Shown piece after piece: positions 26,808-35,889 of a stretch of DNA of 64,000 nt (within the stretch, counting starts at the first letter, position 1; each line of letters opens with the position of its first letter). The DNA is from Tardiphaga sp. P9-11. Its GTDB lineage: Bacteria; Pseudomonadota; Alphaproteobacteria; Rhizobiales; Xanthobacteraceae. Made by a program: the position numbers and the translations under genes. The notes under the pieces are model-generated. The model was not told where the DNA came from and searched no databases. It saw only the letters and a program-made list of their open reading frames with translations. Location of the stretch: positions 62,001-126,000 of the forward strand of contig NZ_NPKQ01000010.1 of NCBI RefSeq assembly GCF_008329525.1. The letters are read 5' to 3'.

Positions 26808-26956
26808 TTAGCCTTGTGTTCTATGTTGGGACCGACCCGCTCACCCTCGATTTCACCGCTGAGTAAGAGTGCTATCAAGGTTATCGCGCCGAGAGCGCAA
26901 CATGCTATCAGGATCCAGAAACCGCGATTGCTGGGAGCCTGCGGTTTCTTGGTCAT
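26804..26956 (-). CDS. Single-pass membrane peptide (50 residues)
   Basis: MTKKPQAPSNRGFWILIACC continues as one hydrophobic helix (to about residue 32) and a short polar tail ending EHKAK. The start codon overlaps the stop of the ribbon-helix-helix gene in ATGA (26953-26956) and its stop overlaps the next gene. These paired overlaps make a real gene likely despite the small size. Function unknown. Confidence 0.55.
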   Translation of the reverse strand: MTKKPQAPSNRGFWILIACCALGAITLIALLLSGEIEGERVGPNIEHKAK

Positions 26957-27135
26957 CGTTTCCTGTTCGCCTTGATCCCGAGCTCTACCAAGCGGCGGAT
27001 TGCTTCGGATCGGCCGGGCTTGTCTTCCTGCTGATCCGACCATGCATCGATCTGCGCGACAAAATTGTCTGAGAGACGAATTGCTCGCACAGGATCACGG
27101 CCGGTAGCAGGGCGGCCGCCTTGAGTTTTCGGCAT
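26953..27135 (-). CDS. Ribbon-helix-helix-like DNA-binding protein
   Basis: The 60-residue product MPKTQGGRPATGRDPVRAIRLSDN continues FVAQIDAWSDQQEDKPGRSEAIRRLVELGI. It has the strand-helix-helix pattern of Arc/CopG/antitoxin proteins (strand VRAIRL, helix FVAQIDAWSDQQ, helix RSEAIRRLVELG). It heads a four-gene stack with ATGA overlaps and probably regulates it. No recognisable toxin gene is adjacent. An upstream in-frame start at 27186 is possible. Confidence 0.75.
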   Translation of the reverse strand: MPKTQGGRPATGRDPVRAIRLSDNFVAQIDAWSDQQEDKPGRSEAIRRLVELGIKANRKR

Positions 27136-27186
27136 TGCCAATGTCGACTTAATCATGGTTTTGGTATTACCAAGGAAGCGGGCCAA

Positions 27187-27681
27187 CAGGAAGCTCGAAC
27201 TTCCTGCCAGCGCTCCCCTGCATTGATGGAGGCCACCGACGCGCCACTATGTTTCTGCGCGGCGTAAGTCCACACGAGTGCCGTCCATGTATGCTGCGGC
27301 ATGCCTGACCGCCTAGGGAAACGCCAGCGTGTCCTCGATCTCCGCGGCGCGCTCTGGACCTCGTGACTGACTATAGCCGCCCGAGGGACGTCGACAACGA
27401 ACGGCGGACTCGGTTCGAATATCGGGCGCCACGCTATCCCACCGATCGCCGTGAGCAACGACCGACCACGAACATGCTCACGGTCCGATTTGCCGGCGAG
27501 CTCGAGCTCGGCTGGGACGGCGATCGGCTGAACCTGATCCGGTACGGGCGTGGGATCAATTATTGAGTTAACGGGCACCGAAGCTGTCGCTTAGGCCGCC
27601 GATGGCTATTCGAAAGAATAGAGATTCTGTCTCGGTAGACCATGGAATGCTAGATTGACAAGCAGCATAGCTCGGTTCGAA
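27187..27681. other. Region without a convincing gene
   Basis: Nearly 500 bases hold only overlapping arginine- and proline-rich frames on both strands. It may include the promoter of the small-gene stack (minus) and decayed sequence; I recognise nothing in it. Confidence 0.4.
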
Positions 27682-27781
27682 GTAATTCCTAGGCGACGCA
27701 GAGCGCAGCACTTGGTCCCAACCATCCGTCGCTGTTCTAAAAAAAGTCAAGAACGCCCATAAATCCCACGACCTCGACGCC

Positions 27782-28171
27782 ATGAGAGAGGCGTCGCAGA
27801 GAGCATGGGATCTATTGACCCAGCTGTTCGAGATTTTGCGTAACGAGCAGGACCAAGGAAGGCTGGCGCAGCAATACATGCAAATTTCAACCTCATCCGT
27901 CGTCAGCGGCCCGACGCCGGTCGAACAGGCTGCGATGATTGCGAGCTGCCGGATTGAAAGGTCTCACAGAGGATACGGCTCCCTTGACCTGCGGGACACG
28001 CTAAACAAGATCGCACACCACGACACGGGGTTGGTTTCGTTCCGCGTCGACAATCGGGGAGCCCACTATCTTATCTTGGGCGGAAGTTTTCGGGGCTCCC
28101 GCTGGATTTCCGAGATACTCGTTGCGAAGCTATGTAAAAATGCGGCGGCCGCAGTAAAAGCGATCCGGTGA
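27782..28171 (+). CDS. Hypothetical protein (129 residues), possibly 5'-truncated
   Basis: MREASQRAWDLLTQLFEILRNEQDQ, IASCRIERSHRGYGSLDLRDTLNKIAHHDTG and YLILGGSFRGSRWISEILVAKLCKNA read as a coherent alpha/beta protein with an RDTLNKIAHHD motif. The frame is open about 100 bases upstream of the ATG at 27782 with protein-like sequence (TWSQPSVAVLKKVKNAHKSHDLDA) but no start codon. The N-terminus may therefore be lost, or a non-standard start used. The next gene begins 3 bases after its stop, so they form an operon. Confidence 0.6.
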   Translation: MREASQRAWDLLTQLFEILRNEQDQGRLAQQYMQISTSSVVSGPTPVEQAAMIASCRIERSHRGYGSLDLRDTLNKIAHHDTGLVSFRVDNRGAHYLILGGSFRGSRWISEILVAKLCKNAAAAVKAIR

Positions 28172-28174
28172 ACC

Positions 28175-28708
28175 ATGCATAAACAACGGCCCGATTTAAT
28201 CGCGCTTTCCCTGCTGACCCTGAGCTGCGCACTAGTCGCCTGGACGGGGATCGCAGGACCGATTTTCGCGGACAGCTTTTGGATGGGTCTGGAGAAGTGG
28301 CAAACGCTGCTGGCCGCCTTGATCGCACTCGGTGCTGCTCTCCTTGCGATCTTGCCTGTACTGCGCCAGCTTGCAGAGCAGCGCCGCCAGTCGGCCGCGG
28401 CCGCCGTGACGATGATTACAGCAGCAGCGCTCGCGCTGGAACGCGAACGAAACATCGTACGGAGAGCGCGTGACGATCTCGCTTACCTTGGGCAATTGCT
28501 CGTGGAGTACGACGTGATGTCCTGGCATGACATCTATGCATCCTGGCCTGAAGCAGCATTTGAAAAGATGCGCATCGGCGACATGCCCAGCCCAGTGATG
28601 GACGGGGCAAAAGGTTGTGAAGCCGGCGTTGCGGCTGAGGAGAAGCCCGATCTAAAAGCGCTACCAAACGGATTTTCGGAAGGTCGAACGCCAGATAATC
28701 CGTCATGA
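28175..28708 (+). CDS. Membrane protein of unknown function (177 residues)
   Basis: Two hydrophobic helices (LIALSLLTLSCALVAWTGIAG and KWQTLLAALIALGAALLAILP) are followed by a long helical cytoplasmic segment (RQLAEQRRQSAAAAVTMITAAALALERERNIVRRARDDL) and a polar tail. The layout of two membrane helices followed by a coiled segment is seen in many small phage- and island-borne membrane proteins. It starts 3 bases after the upstream gene and probably acts with it. Confidence 0.6.
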   Translation: MHKQRPDLIALSLLTLSCALVAWTGIAGPIFADSFWMGLEKWQTLLAALIALGAALLAILPVLRQLAEQRRQSAAAAVTMITAAALALERERNIVRRARDDLAYLGQLLVEYDVMSWHDIYASWPEAAFEKMRIGDMPSPVMDGAKGCEAGVAAEEKPDLKALPNGFSEGRTPDNPS

Positions 28709-29260
28709 TCGAGCGTGGGCGCGAAGTTTCCAAGCGCCGGCTCAGAACCGAGTTGTGGAGCGAGATTGCCAAGCCTCGGTTCGGAGCTAAGCGAGGGAGA
28801 GAGCGGCGTTATCCTGAACTCGGATGGTTGAGGAAGGATGGGCGTGGTACAGGCGGAATCGCTACGATATTCTTGCCATCGATAACCGGTGGTCGGGGTA
28901 AAGGCGGCTGTACAGCAGCTCGAATTGGGGCCTCGAGAGCTTTTGGCGGCGTCAACAACAGTTGGCCTTTATCCGCGTCGGCGTCCGCCCGATGGCTGAT
29001 ACCAAGACCCGTCAAAGCAGACCGCCAGAGTCAATCGCTAACCCGGCCTGGGCGCGCGATCTCTTCGCCATAAGCGATACGGGCAATGACCAACTTCGAT
29101 TCCCTGAGCGCTGGTATCAAATAGCAGCTGTTCGGTCGCGATTTTCACTTAAGGGCTCTTGGCGAGGAGTCCCAGATTGGGGATGACTTTCTGAATATTG
29201 GCACCGAATTGTAAGAAACCGCGAGACCCTTTTTCAAGGGTTTTCGATTCAGCTGTTGGG
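28709..29260. other. Region upstream of the serine recombinase
   Basis: No gene is supported here. A minus-strand frame at 28809-29015 is proline-rich (PPLPRPPVIDGKNIVAIPPVPRP) and could be the tail of a lost gene. A short inverted repeat (ACCCTT, four-base loop, AAGGGT) at about 29229-29244 precedes the recombinase start and could be an operator or terminator. Confidence 0.35.
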
Positions 29261-30790
29261 ATGTTGTTCGCTGAAAACAGAGCCGCCCAGTACGTCCGTA
29301 TGTCTACCGACATGCAACGTAACTCTATTGCGATACAGGCGGAGACGATTGCGCTCTACGCAGCGCGTAGAGGGTTGATAATTGTCCGAAGTTACGAGGA
29401 TGCTGGCCGAAGCGGAGTGACAATCGGTGGCCGCTCAGCGCTGCAGACGCTTATCAGTGACGTGAGGTCAGGCTCAGCCGATTTTCGAACCATACTAATT
29501 TACGATGTCAGTCGGTGGGGGCGCTTTCAGGACACCGATGAGAGCGCATATTATGAATTTATTTGCCGGTCTAATGGTGTGGCTGTCGAATACTGCGCCG
29601 AACAATTTAACAACGATGGCAGCCTCACGGCCACAATCCTAAAGAACTTGAAGAGGGCCATGGCCGGCGAGTACAGCCGAGAACTTTCCGCGAAGGTGTT
29701 TGCCGGGCAGGCAAAAGCCGTAAGGAACGGTTTTCATCGCGGTTCTACGCCAGGCTACGGCTTACGAAGATGCCTCATTGAAGACGGGTCGGCTCAAAGA
29801 ACCATACTCAAGCCCGGTCAACGAAAGAGACTCTCGACGGACCGAACGATCTTGGTTGCCGGCCCTGCGGAGGAGATTGAGATTATCGCTCGGATTTATT
29901 CACTCTTCATAGACCAGAAATTTTCGTTAAGCCGTATCGCAAGACTTTTGAACGAAGAGGGGATTGCGAACGTCCTCCAGCGTCAGTGGAATGACGTTTC
30001 TGTACGAGAGATCTTGTCCAACGAAAAATACGTTGGAAGTGCGCAGTTCAACAAAACGTCCAGAAAATTGGGCGCGCCGAGCAGGAAGAATCTCAGATCA
30101 GAATGGGTCGAGAAAATCGGAGCATTCGAAGGCATCGTTTCCAAAGAGCGTTTCCGCCAGGCTCAAGAGCAGTTGCGCTATAATGCGCGAGCTTACCTCG
30201 ACAGCGAGCTGCTCAACGCGCTAACCGCCATTTGGTGCAGTCGGGGGCGGATCAGCGCGGCCCTTATCGAGTCAATACCAGAGATGCCTAGCGTGAACAC
30301 ATTTAAGGAGCATTTCGGCGGGCTTGCCGCTGCATATCAAATGATTGGCTATGCGCCGCCATTTCGCCGCGGTCGCAGCTCGCAAGTTCGGATGGTCATC
30401 ATGAGTCAGATGTCGGCAAGGCTCCGAGCGGCCGGTTGCGAAGTTGAATGGCATTCGGGTAGCTCTCAAATACTCATAAACGAGGAGTTGGTGGTGGCTG
30501 TTGTTGCTGGATGTGCGACACCCGGCGGCGGGAAAAATCAATGGCAGATCAAGCGATCAGCATGGGCGAAGCCAGACATCTTAGTAGCCGCGAGAGTGCA
30601 CGACGAAGTGTTCACTGTCGTTGAGGACTATCTATTCATACCGCTTCTATTCCTGACGAATGCGTCTTGGCTGACGATCTCGAAGAAGAGGCGACAGCGG
30701 ATGGAGGCGTTTCGCTCAGCGACGTTGGATCCGCTTTTTGCGCTTTGTTCCAGGAAACGAATTGGTCTCGGTAATGCCTCGCACGCGTGA
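29261..30790 (+). CDS. Large serine recombinase (recombinase family protein)
   Basis: The 509-residue protein has an N-terminal resolvase catalytic domain. The nucleophile Ser is in AAQYVRMSTDMQRNSIAIQ, with downstream arginines in SYEDAGRSGVTIGGR and VSRWGRFQDTD. A Recombinase domain follows (NGFHRGSTPGYGLRR to SREKYVGSAQFNKT-like sequence ILSNEKYVGSAQFNKTS). A C-terminal part without a clear zinc ribbon completes it. Large serine recombinases integrate and excise phages and islands. The ATG at 29261 is chosen over a TTG at 29198. It overlaps the next gene by 17 bases. Confidence 0.9.
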   Translation: MLFAENRAAQYVRMSTDMQRNSIAIQAETIALYAARRGLIIVRSYEDAGRSGVTIGGRSALQTLISDVRSGSADFRTILIYDVSRWGRFQDTDESAYYEFICRSNGVAVEYCAEQFNNDGSLTATILKNLKRAMAGEYSRELSAKVFAGQAKAVRNGFHRGSTPGYGLRRCLIEDGSAQRTILKPGQRKRLSTDRTILVAGPAEEIEIIARIYSLFIDQKFSLSRIARLLNEEGIANVLQRQWNDVSVREILSNEKYVGSAQFNKTSRKLGAPSRKNLRSEWVEKIGAFEGIVSKERFRQAQEQLRYNARAYLDSELLNALTAIWCSRGRISAALIESIPEMPSVNTFKEHFGGLAAAYQMIGYAPPFRRGRSSQVRMVIMSQMSARLRAAGCEVEWHSGSSQILINEELVVAVVAGCATPGGGKNQWQIKRSAWAKPDILVAARVHDEVFTVVEDYLFIPLLFLTNASWLTISKKRRQRMEAFRSATLDPLFALCSRKRIGLGNASHA

Positions 30791-31217
30791 AACCGCAAGG
30801 GACCGCGCTCGCACTTATCGAGCGGTCAAAGCGAGGCTGGCCGATGAAGAGGCTAAAGCGAGGCGCGCTCGTTTGTCGCAGACACTCGCAAAAGTGGCGC
30901 AACTCCTCACGGACCAAGGATTTATTGAGTTGGCAGCATTGCAAGGCGTCGAATGGGTACCCCGACGCCTCGTGTCTCGCGCGAATGATACAACGCAGGC
31001 GAACCTTGACTTGCATCACGCTGACTCGGTGCTCGACTTTGTAATCGCTTGGAAGTTTATCTTTCCGATGTTCACGAACAGAGAAATGTTAGAATATCTT
31101 CAAATGGAATGGCCAGGTTTCGTCGACGAATTCAAGGACACGTTCATTGCGCTCGTAATGAATGGGCCTTTCCTGGATGAGCGGCGAACGTGCCTCAGCA
31201 CGACTTTCTTTCAATGA
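30774..31217 (+). CDS. Hypothetical partner gene of the serine recombinase
   Basis: The 147-residue protein starts within the recombinase gene (MPRTRETARDRARTYRAVKA). It has a basic helical N-terminus (RLADEEAKARRARLSQTLAKVAQLLTDQG) and continues WKFIFPMFTNREMLEYLQMEWPGFVDEFKDTFIALVMNGPF. The 17-base overlap implies co-expression. No family was recognised; by position it could be a directionality or accessory factor, which is only inference. Its last residues run toward the start of a chromosomal-type gene, so the 3' end may be an element boundary. Confidence 0.55.
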   Translation: MPRTRETARDRARTYRAVKARLADEEAKARRARLSQTLAKVAQLLTDQGFIELAALQGVEWVPRRLVSRANDTTQANLDLHHADSVLDFVIAWKFIFPMFTNREMLEYLQMEWPGFVDEFKDTFIALVMNGPFLDERRTCLSTTFFQ

Positions 31218-31260
31218 CAGGTTTCTTGACAACGCGAGCCGTCGGGTTTCTACATCGCGG

Positions 31261-32022
31261 ATGCGTTCTGCAATTCTGATTTCATTGACACTTTCGCTCC
31301 TCGGTTCTTCGGCCGCGCAATGCCTGGTCGGCGGCGCTAACGTGCGTGACGACGAGATCGGCCGTGCCGTGATCACGATCGTTGGCTCGCGCGGCAATTT
31401 TTGTTCGGGCGCGCTGATCGCGCCGACCCTGGTGCTGTCGGCGGCACATTGCGTGACGCCCGGCGCCAGTTACAAGATCGTGCTCTATGACGCCCAACGG
31501 CAGCCGCAATTACTGGCGGTGAAGCGCGTCGCCGATCATCCACAATTCAATGCGGAGGGCATCAAGGCGCATCGCGCCAGCGCCGATGTGGCGCTGCTGC
31601 AGCTCGCAGATCCCTTGCCCGGCAAGACCGCGCTGCCGCTCGGCATGCCCACCGAGCCTTTCGCCCCTGGGCAGAGCTACCTGGTCGCCGGCATCGGCGT
31701 CGCTGCGCGCGGCGACGGCAAGAGCGGGGGCACCGTGCGCGCGGCGCAGCTCACCTCTACCAGCCATCCCGGCAAATTGCAGATAAGACTGGTCGATCCC
31801 GCGACCGACAACACACGCGATGGGCTCGGCGCCTGCACCGGCGACAGCGGCGGGCCCGTGCTGCAACAGCAAAATGGTCGCAACATCGTGATCGGCGTGG
31901 TGTCGTGGTCCACCGGCGCGAAGAACGCCGCTGGCTGCGGCGGCCTCACCGGTGTGACACCGCTGACGCTGTACCGCGACTGGATCCTGCAGACGGCACG
32001 CGCCTGGGGCACGCCGCTCTGA
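31261..32022 (+). CDS. Secreted trypsin-like (S1) serine protease
   Basis: This 253-residue protein has a signal peptide (MRSAILISLTLSLLGSSAA). The chymotrypsin-fold catalytic triad is His in LSAAHCV, Asp in SADVALLQL and Ser in GDSGGPVL. Cysteines flank the active-site His and Ser regions as in trypsins. It should act in the periplasm or outside the cell; substrate unknown. Composition and codon use are like the core genome, in contrast to the recombinase region just upstream, so a left-arm boundary may lie near 31.2 kb. Confidence 0.88.
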   Translation: MRSAILISLTLSLLGSSAAQCLVGGANVRDDEIGRAVITIVGSRGNFCSGALIAPTLVLSAAHCVTPGASYKIVLYDAQRQPQLLAVKRVADHPQFNAEGIKAHRASADVALLQLADPLPGKTALPLGMPTEPFAPGQSYLVAGIGVAARGDGKSGGTVRAAQLTSTSHPGKLQIRLVDPATDNTRDGLGACTGDSGGPVLQQQNGRNIVIGVVSWSTGAKNAAGCGGLTGVTPLTLYRDWILQTARAWGTPL

Positions 32023-32134
32023 TCGCAGGCGCCATTCAGGCAACGCTGTGTAAGCAAGCGCCGCGCAAGGCAGGTGTCGTTAAGTTCCGTGAAAGGTTCT
32101 CCGCTATGATCCGCGAATCATGGGAGTCTCCGAC

Positions 32135-32467
32135 ATGCTGCGCCTACTCACTCTTGCCGTTTCCGTGGCCATTTCAACCGCTGGCCTGATCGCGGACGCG
32201 CAGGCCGCCGACATGGCCGGCCAGAGCCGCATCGGCCGCCTGTTCGACGAGCCGGTGGTGAAGAGCCGCCGCGTGGTGGTGGTCAAGGACGAACGGCCGA
32301 TGGAAGAGCCGATCGTGCAATATGCGCCGGAGGTGGATATCTCCTCCATCGTGCATGGCTATTACGGCAAGCCGAATTCCTATTATTACCGCAACTATTA
32401 CGGCATCCCATCCGAGACGATCTTCAGCCGCGCGCCCTATGGCTGCGGCTACTACGGCTATTGCTGA
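32135..32467 (+). CDS. Small secreted hypothetical protein, Tyr/Gly-rich C-terminus
   Basis: MLRLLTLAVSVAISTAGLIADAQA is a signal peptide. The mature part includes RRVVVVKDERPMEEPIVQYAPEVDISSIVHGYYG and ends GYYGYC. GGGAG eight bases before the ATG at 32135 decides the start over 32120. The type is common among envelope proteins of this group; function unknown. Confidence 0.65.
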   Translation: MLRLLTLAVSVAISTAGLIADAQAADMAGQSRIGRLFDEPVVKSRRVVVVKDERPMEEPIVQYAPEVDISSIVHGYYGKPNSYYYRNYYGIPSETIFSRAPYGCGYYGYC

Positions 32468-32644
32468 GCGCCGCGCCTTAGAAGCCCCACGCGGAACGCG
32501 CGCACCGCGCTGCGGCATGTGTCGATTGTAACAGTGTGTTCGACTGCGACATCGTGGAGCTTGCGTCTCTCATTCTTGTGAACTGCATTTCCGAAACGCC
32601 TCCCTAGCTAGAGGGGTGCTTCAGAGCATCACGGGAAGCCGGTT

Positions 32645-32854
32645 ATGGGAAAAGAAGAAAAGACCGAAGCCGAACTTGAGGAAATGATCGCCCAGCGGAT
32701 CGTTGTCGGAGGCGTCTATGTATCGGTACGCAGGGATACCCTGCTCGGCTGGCGGCCGATGGTGATTACCGCGCCGAAACACGCCACCTATGCGCAGGAG
32801 CTTGCCGACGAAGTGGCCGTGGAACTGCGCAAGAAGTTCGTGCTGAAAGATTGA
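32645..32854 (+). CDS. Hypothetical protein (69 residues)
   Basis: The product MGKEEKTEAELEEMIAQRIV... contains VSVRRDTLLGWRPMVITAPKHA and ends AVELRKKFVLKD. It is a compact acidic cytoplasmic protein with even third-position GC, suggesting a real gene. No family was recognised. Confidence 0.6.
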   Translation: MGKEEKTEAELEEMIAQRIVVGGVYVSVRRDTLLGWRPMVITAPKHATYAQELADEVAVELRKKFVLKD

Positions 32855-32919
32855 ACCTGTCCGCATCGGGAACTCCGGGCGCATGGTCCCAGCGGCAGCA
32901 GCCCATGCGCCCGTATCGC

Positions 32920-33231
32920 CTAGTCCTTCTTCTCGGTCACATTGCTGATCGTCTTGACGCCATTGCTCTCGGTATAGGTCACCGTGACGCGCTCGCCGGC
33001 ATGCAGCGACTCCGGAACCGTGCGCAGCCTGAATTTCTCCATCGCGCCCGGCGTATTCGCGCCGACGGTCTCGCCAGCCGGCGCCTGCTTGATCACCACC
33101 TCGCTGGTAGTGCGATCGAGAATGGTGACGATCCCCGTGAAAGTCTGGTCAGCAGCTTGAGCCGCCGATCCAGCAAAGGATCCCATCACGGCAATCACCG
33201 CCGCACACGCGACGCGTTCGGTCAGTCTCAT
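32920..33231 (-). CDS. Secreted hypothetical protein (103 residues)
   Basis: A signal peptide (MRLTERVACAAVIAVMGSFAGSAAQA) precedes a beta-rich domain: TFTGIVTILDRTTSEVVIKQ, FRLRTVPESLHAGERVTVTYTESNGVKTISNVTEKK. The pattern is like small OB-type periplasmic proteins. The ATG at 33231 is chosen by the signal peptide. Function unknown. Confidence 0.7.
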   Translation of the reverse strand: MRLTERVACAAVIAVMGSFAGSAAQAADQTFTGIVTILDRTTSEVVIKQAPAGETVGANTPGAMEKFRLRTVPESLHAGERVTVTYTESNGVKTISNVTEKKD

Positions 33232-33405
33232 TGTCGTTCTCCAAAGCTTGCGTGAATGGAGGTAACGACGGCAGCGGGCGAATGGTTCCATAGCTGTTGC
33301 CGCAAACGCAGATGATCAATCCGTCCCCTGCATGGTGAGGGATAGCGTGTGAGTCGCGTGTGATGCGGCGACATCGATTCCTTTAGAGCGATGTAATGAA
33401 CGATT

Positions 33406-33579
33406 AAGAAGCAGGCGATCGCGGCCGGCGATGCATTCACCGTCACGGCCGACTGCGATAAGATGCTGGCGACTTGCCGCGATCGCTTCGGCAATGTCGA
33501 TAATTTCCGCGGCTTCCCCGATATCCCCGGCAATGACTTTGTCATGAGCTATCCGACGCCGGGGACGGGTGGGGGGTGA
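33406..33579 (+). pseudogene. GTA/phage BR0599-like tail protein (g13), 3' fragment
   Basis: The 57-codon frame KKQAIAAGDAFTVTADCDKM, LATCRDRFGNVDNFRGFPDIPGNDFVMSYP is the C-terminal end of the DUF2163/phage_BR0599 family. That family includes the GTA g13 protein upstream of g14 (NlpC/P60) in Rhodobacter-type clusters. Everything upstream is missing; the frame opens at a stop-rich junction near 33400. The matching downstream genes occur at 36.9-46.2 kb. Confidence 0.72.
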
Positions 33580-33698
33580 GTGGGTTAGCGAGTGGCGGAT
33601 ATGCGCGAACTCACGCGAATGTCGCCTGCAATATTCTGGAGAAAGTTTCGGTTTCGATCAGGAGGGCGTTGCCGGGGGGGGGCGACGCACCCTGTTGC

Positions 33699-34460
33699 TT
33701 ACTTGCCGCCAGTGACATCGAGGAATGTGCCGGTGACGAACGAAGCCTCGGCGCTTGCCAGCCACAGGATCGCCCGCGCAACTTCTTCAGGCTGACCGCC
33801 TCGTCCCATGGGGATCGAGTCTTTTACGCGATCGACCCGTCCGGGCTCTCCGCCGCTGGCATGCATGTCAGTGTAGATGTGTCCGGGGCGAATGCAGTTG
33901 ACGCGTATGCCATCCCGCGCGACTTCCTTGGCGAAGCCGGTCGTGAATGTCTCAACGGCGCCTTTCGACGCAGCGTAGTCGACATATTCGCCCGGACTGC
34001 CGAGCCTGGCCGAGGCCGAAGAGATGTTGATCACGGAGCCGCCGCGCCCGTCGTGGCGATACGACATGCGCTTCGCGGCCTGCTGCGCACAGAGGATAGG
34101 GCCGATCGCATTGACCGCGAAGATGCGCTGCATCCGCTCGAATCCGAGATCCTCCAGCCGGGACTGCCGCGCAAGCATTGCGGCGTTGTTCACCAGCACA
34201 TCGATCCGGCCGAACGCATGGTCGATCGCGGCGAATAGCTGAGCGACCTGCTCTGGATCCGCGCTATCTGCGCGCACGGCCAAAGCCCGACGCCCGACAG
34301 CTTCAACATCAGCTGCCACCGCAAGAGCGGCAGATTCGTTCGAGACGAAACTGATCGCGACATCGTAACCTTGTGCGGCAGCGAGCCGCGCAGTCGCGGC
34401 ACCTACACCACGACTTCCACCCGTTATCAGAATGAGCGGCGCCTGTGAGACGGTATCCAT
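33699..34460 (-). CDS. SDR-family oxidoreductase
   Basis: This 253-residue classical short-chain dehydrogenase has a TGGSRGVGAATARL cofactor motif, VNNAA, catalytic Ser in INISSASARLG and YAASK (Tyr/Lys). The early Arg in GGSRG and the Ser/Asn-rich segment after the second strand fit NADP preference. The ATG at 34460 has AAGG upstream; 34475 does not. It lies 34 bases behind the MFS transporter gene on the same strand, opposite a LysR regulator, so transporter and dehydrogenase are probably induced together. Substrate unknown. Confidence 0.88.
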   Translation of the reverse strand: MDTVSQAPLILITGGSRGVGAATARLAAAQGYDVAISFVSNESAALAVAADVEAVGRRALAVRADSADPEQVAQLFAAIDHAFGRIDVLVNNAAMLARQSRLEDLGFERMQRIFAVNAIGPILCAQQAAKRMSYRHDGRGGSVINISSASARLGSPGEYVDYAASKGAVETFTTGFAKEVARDGIRVNCIRPGHIYTDMHASGGEPGRVDRVKDSIPMGRGGQPEEVARAILWLASAEASFVTGTFLDVTGGK

Positions 34461-34494
34461 TTGGCGAACCTTCATGTGGTGGTGAAATCATCAT

Positions 34495-35733
34495 CTAGGG
34501 CTGTCCGGATGAGTCCGATGCCAGACCGATTTCGACGTGGTCGCTGAGATGCCGCGAGAGTGCGATCACGAACGGGCAGATTGCCAGCGCCGTCATCGCG
34601 GTCGCGGCCGTTGCCGTCGTGGGTCCGAACGCGTCGCCCAGAAAACCATAGAGAACCGGGGCACCGGCGCCCGCGCCGATGGTGCCCGTATAGAACAAGG
34701 CGAATGCACGCTCGGTGCGATGGGGCGGGGTCAGTTCGGGAACCGTTCCGTACAGTACGGATGATGTGCCGTTGAGCATCACCCCCAGCGCCGGCAGGAG
34801 CATGATGGCGGGGACGAGCGGCAGAACCAGAACGCCGACAATCAAAACGGCCGTAGCAACCTCGGTGAAGAGGACGGTGCGCCGCGTGCCGACCTTGTCG
34901 CCCAGCCAGCCGCACGCAAACTTGCCGGCGGCCCCACCGCTGAAGACAAGTGCCAGAGCAAAACCGATGGTGGGAAGGGTCGCTCCTTTTCCAATCAGGA
35001 GGAATGGCAGAAAGGCGAGGAAGCCCATTCTGACGGCGCTATCGAGCATTCCGATCGCCAGCAGCCAATAAAACCCGCCGCGACTTTGACCCGTCTGGCT
35101 GGATCGTTCCTTCGCATTGGCTGCATGTCCTTTGCCGACCGCCGGCATCCACACAGCCATGGCGACGGATACCGCGATGCCCGCGACAGCGAGAGCGAAT
35201 ACGGCGTGTTGCCAGGCGACGCTGACAAGTAGCAGAGACATCAGCGCGGGGATGGCCGCCTTGCCGAGATCGCCGGTGAAATTGTAGATGCCAAGCGGCC
35301 TGCGCGCGGCGCGCCCATAGGCGCGCGACACGGCGGCGGATGCCAGAGGATGTTGGGTGCTTGAGCCTGCGCCTGCCAGCGCAAGCGCCAGGCACAGTCC
35401 GACGATGCCGCCGGAGATGCCTGCGAGCGCGTAGCCCAGTGCCGCCAGCGCCGTGCCGCAACAGAGAATGATTTTGGCGTCGATGCGCTCCGCAAGATGC
35501 CCTGCCGGAATTTGCAGACACGCCATGGTGCCGGAATAGAGCCCGCGCAGAATGGCGAGCACGCTGTAGCTCAGTGCGAACTCGGTCTGCCAGATCGGCA
35601 GCAGCACGTAGATCACATCGGTGAAACCGTCGTGCAGAGCGTGATTGAGCCCGGTGAGCGCAAGCGTTCGCGCGGCGCGTGTCTGGTTCGGAGGAGCCGA
35701 CGTGGCGGGTGTCGTGGTCTCGTGCTGTGTCAT
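34495..35733 (-). CDS. MFS transporter (12 helices), Fsr-like
   Basis: The 412-residue protein has twelve predicted membrane helices. The loop between helices 2 and 3 contains GHLAERIDAKIILCCG, and the second half has GWLGDKVGTRRTVLF, the pseudo-repeated MFS motif A. The N-terminal NHALHDGFTDVIYVLLPIWQ is similar to fosmidomycin-resistance-like (Fsr) and related exporters. It is probably an export pump co-transcribed with the SDR gene and controlled by the divergent LysR regulator. Confidence 0.87.
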   Translation of the reverse strand: MTQHETTTPATSAPPNQTRAARTLALTGLNHALHDGFTDVIYVLLPIWQTEFALSYSVLAILRGLYSGTMACLQIPAGHLAERIDAKIILCCGTALAALGYALAGISGGIVGLCLALALAGAGSSTQHPLASAAVSRAYGRAARRPLGIYNFTGDLGKAAIPALMSLLLVSVAWQHAVFALAVAGIAVSVAMAVWMPAVGKGHAANAKERSSQTGQSRGGFYWLLAIGMLDSAVRMGFLAFLPFLLIGKGATLPTIGFALALVFSGGAAGKFACGWLGDKVGTRRTVLFTEVATAVLIVGVLVLPLVPAIMLLPALGVMLNGTSSVLYGTVPELTPPHRTERAFALFYTGTIGAGAGAPVLYGFLGDAFGPTTATAATAMTALAICPFVIALSRHLSDHVEIGLASDSSGQP

Positions 35734-35889
35734 CGTCTTCCGGCGCTAGCGCAGCAGTTGCAGAAAATCTGAAGATTGGCGTGCCGGATTCGAGCCGGGC
35801 GCGTGAAACGCTGCTAAAACCACCATGAACGAGACTTGCGATCGTCACAAATCAGTAATACTCAAGTTATGGGTTAGAAATTCTGAAGT
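35734..35889. promoter_or_regulatory. Divergent promoter region of the LysR/MFS-SDR module
   Basis: These 156 bases separate the divergent LysR gene and MFS-SDR operon, the standard site for LysR binding. An AT-rich segment around 35845-35880 (CAGTAATACTCAAGTTATGG) is the best candidate operator. No exact T-N11-A palindrome is claimed. Confidence 0.5.
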
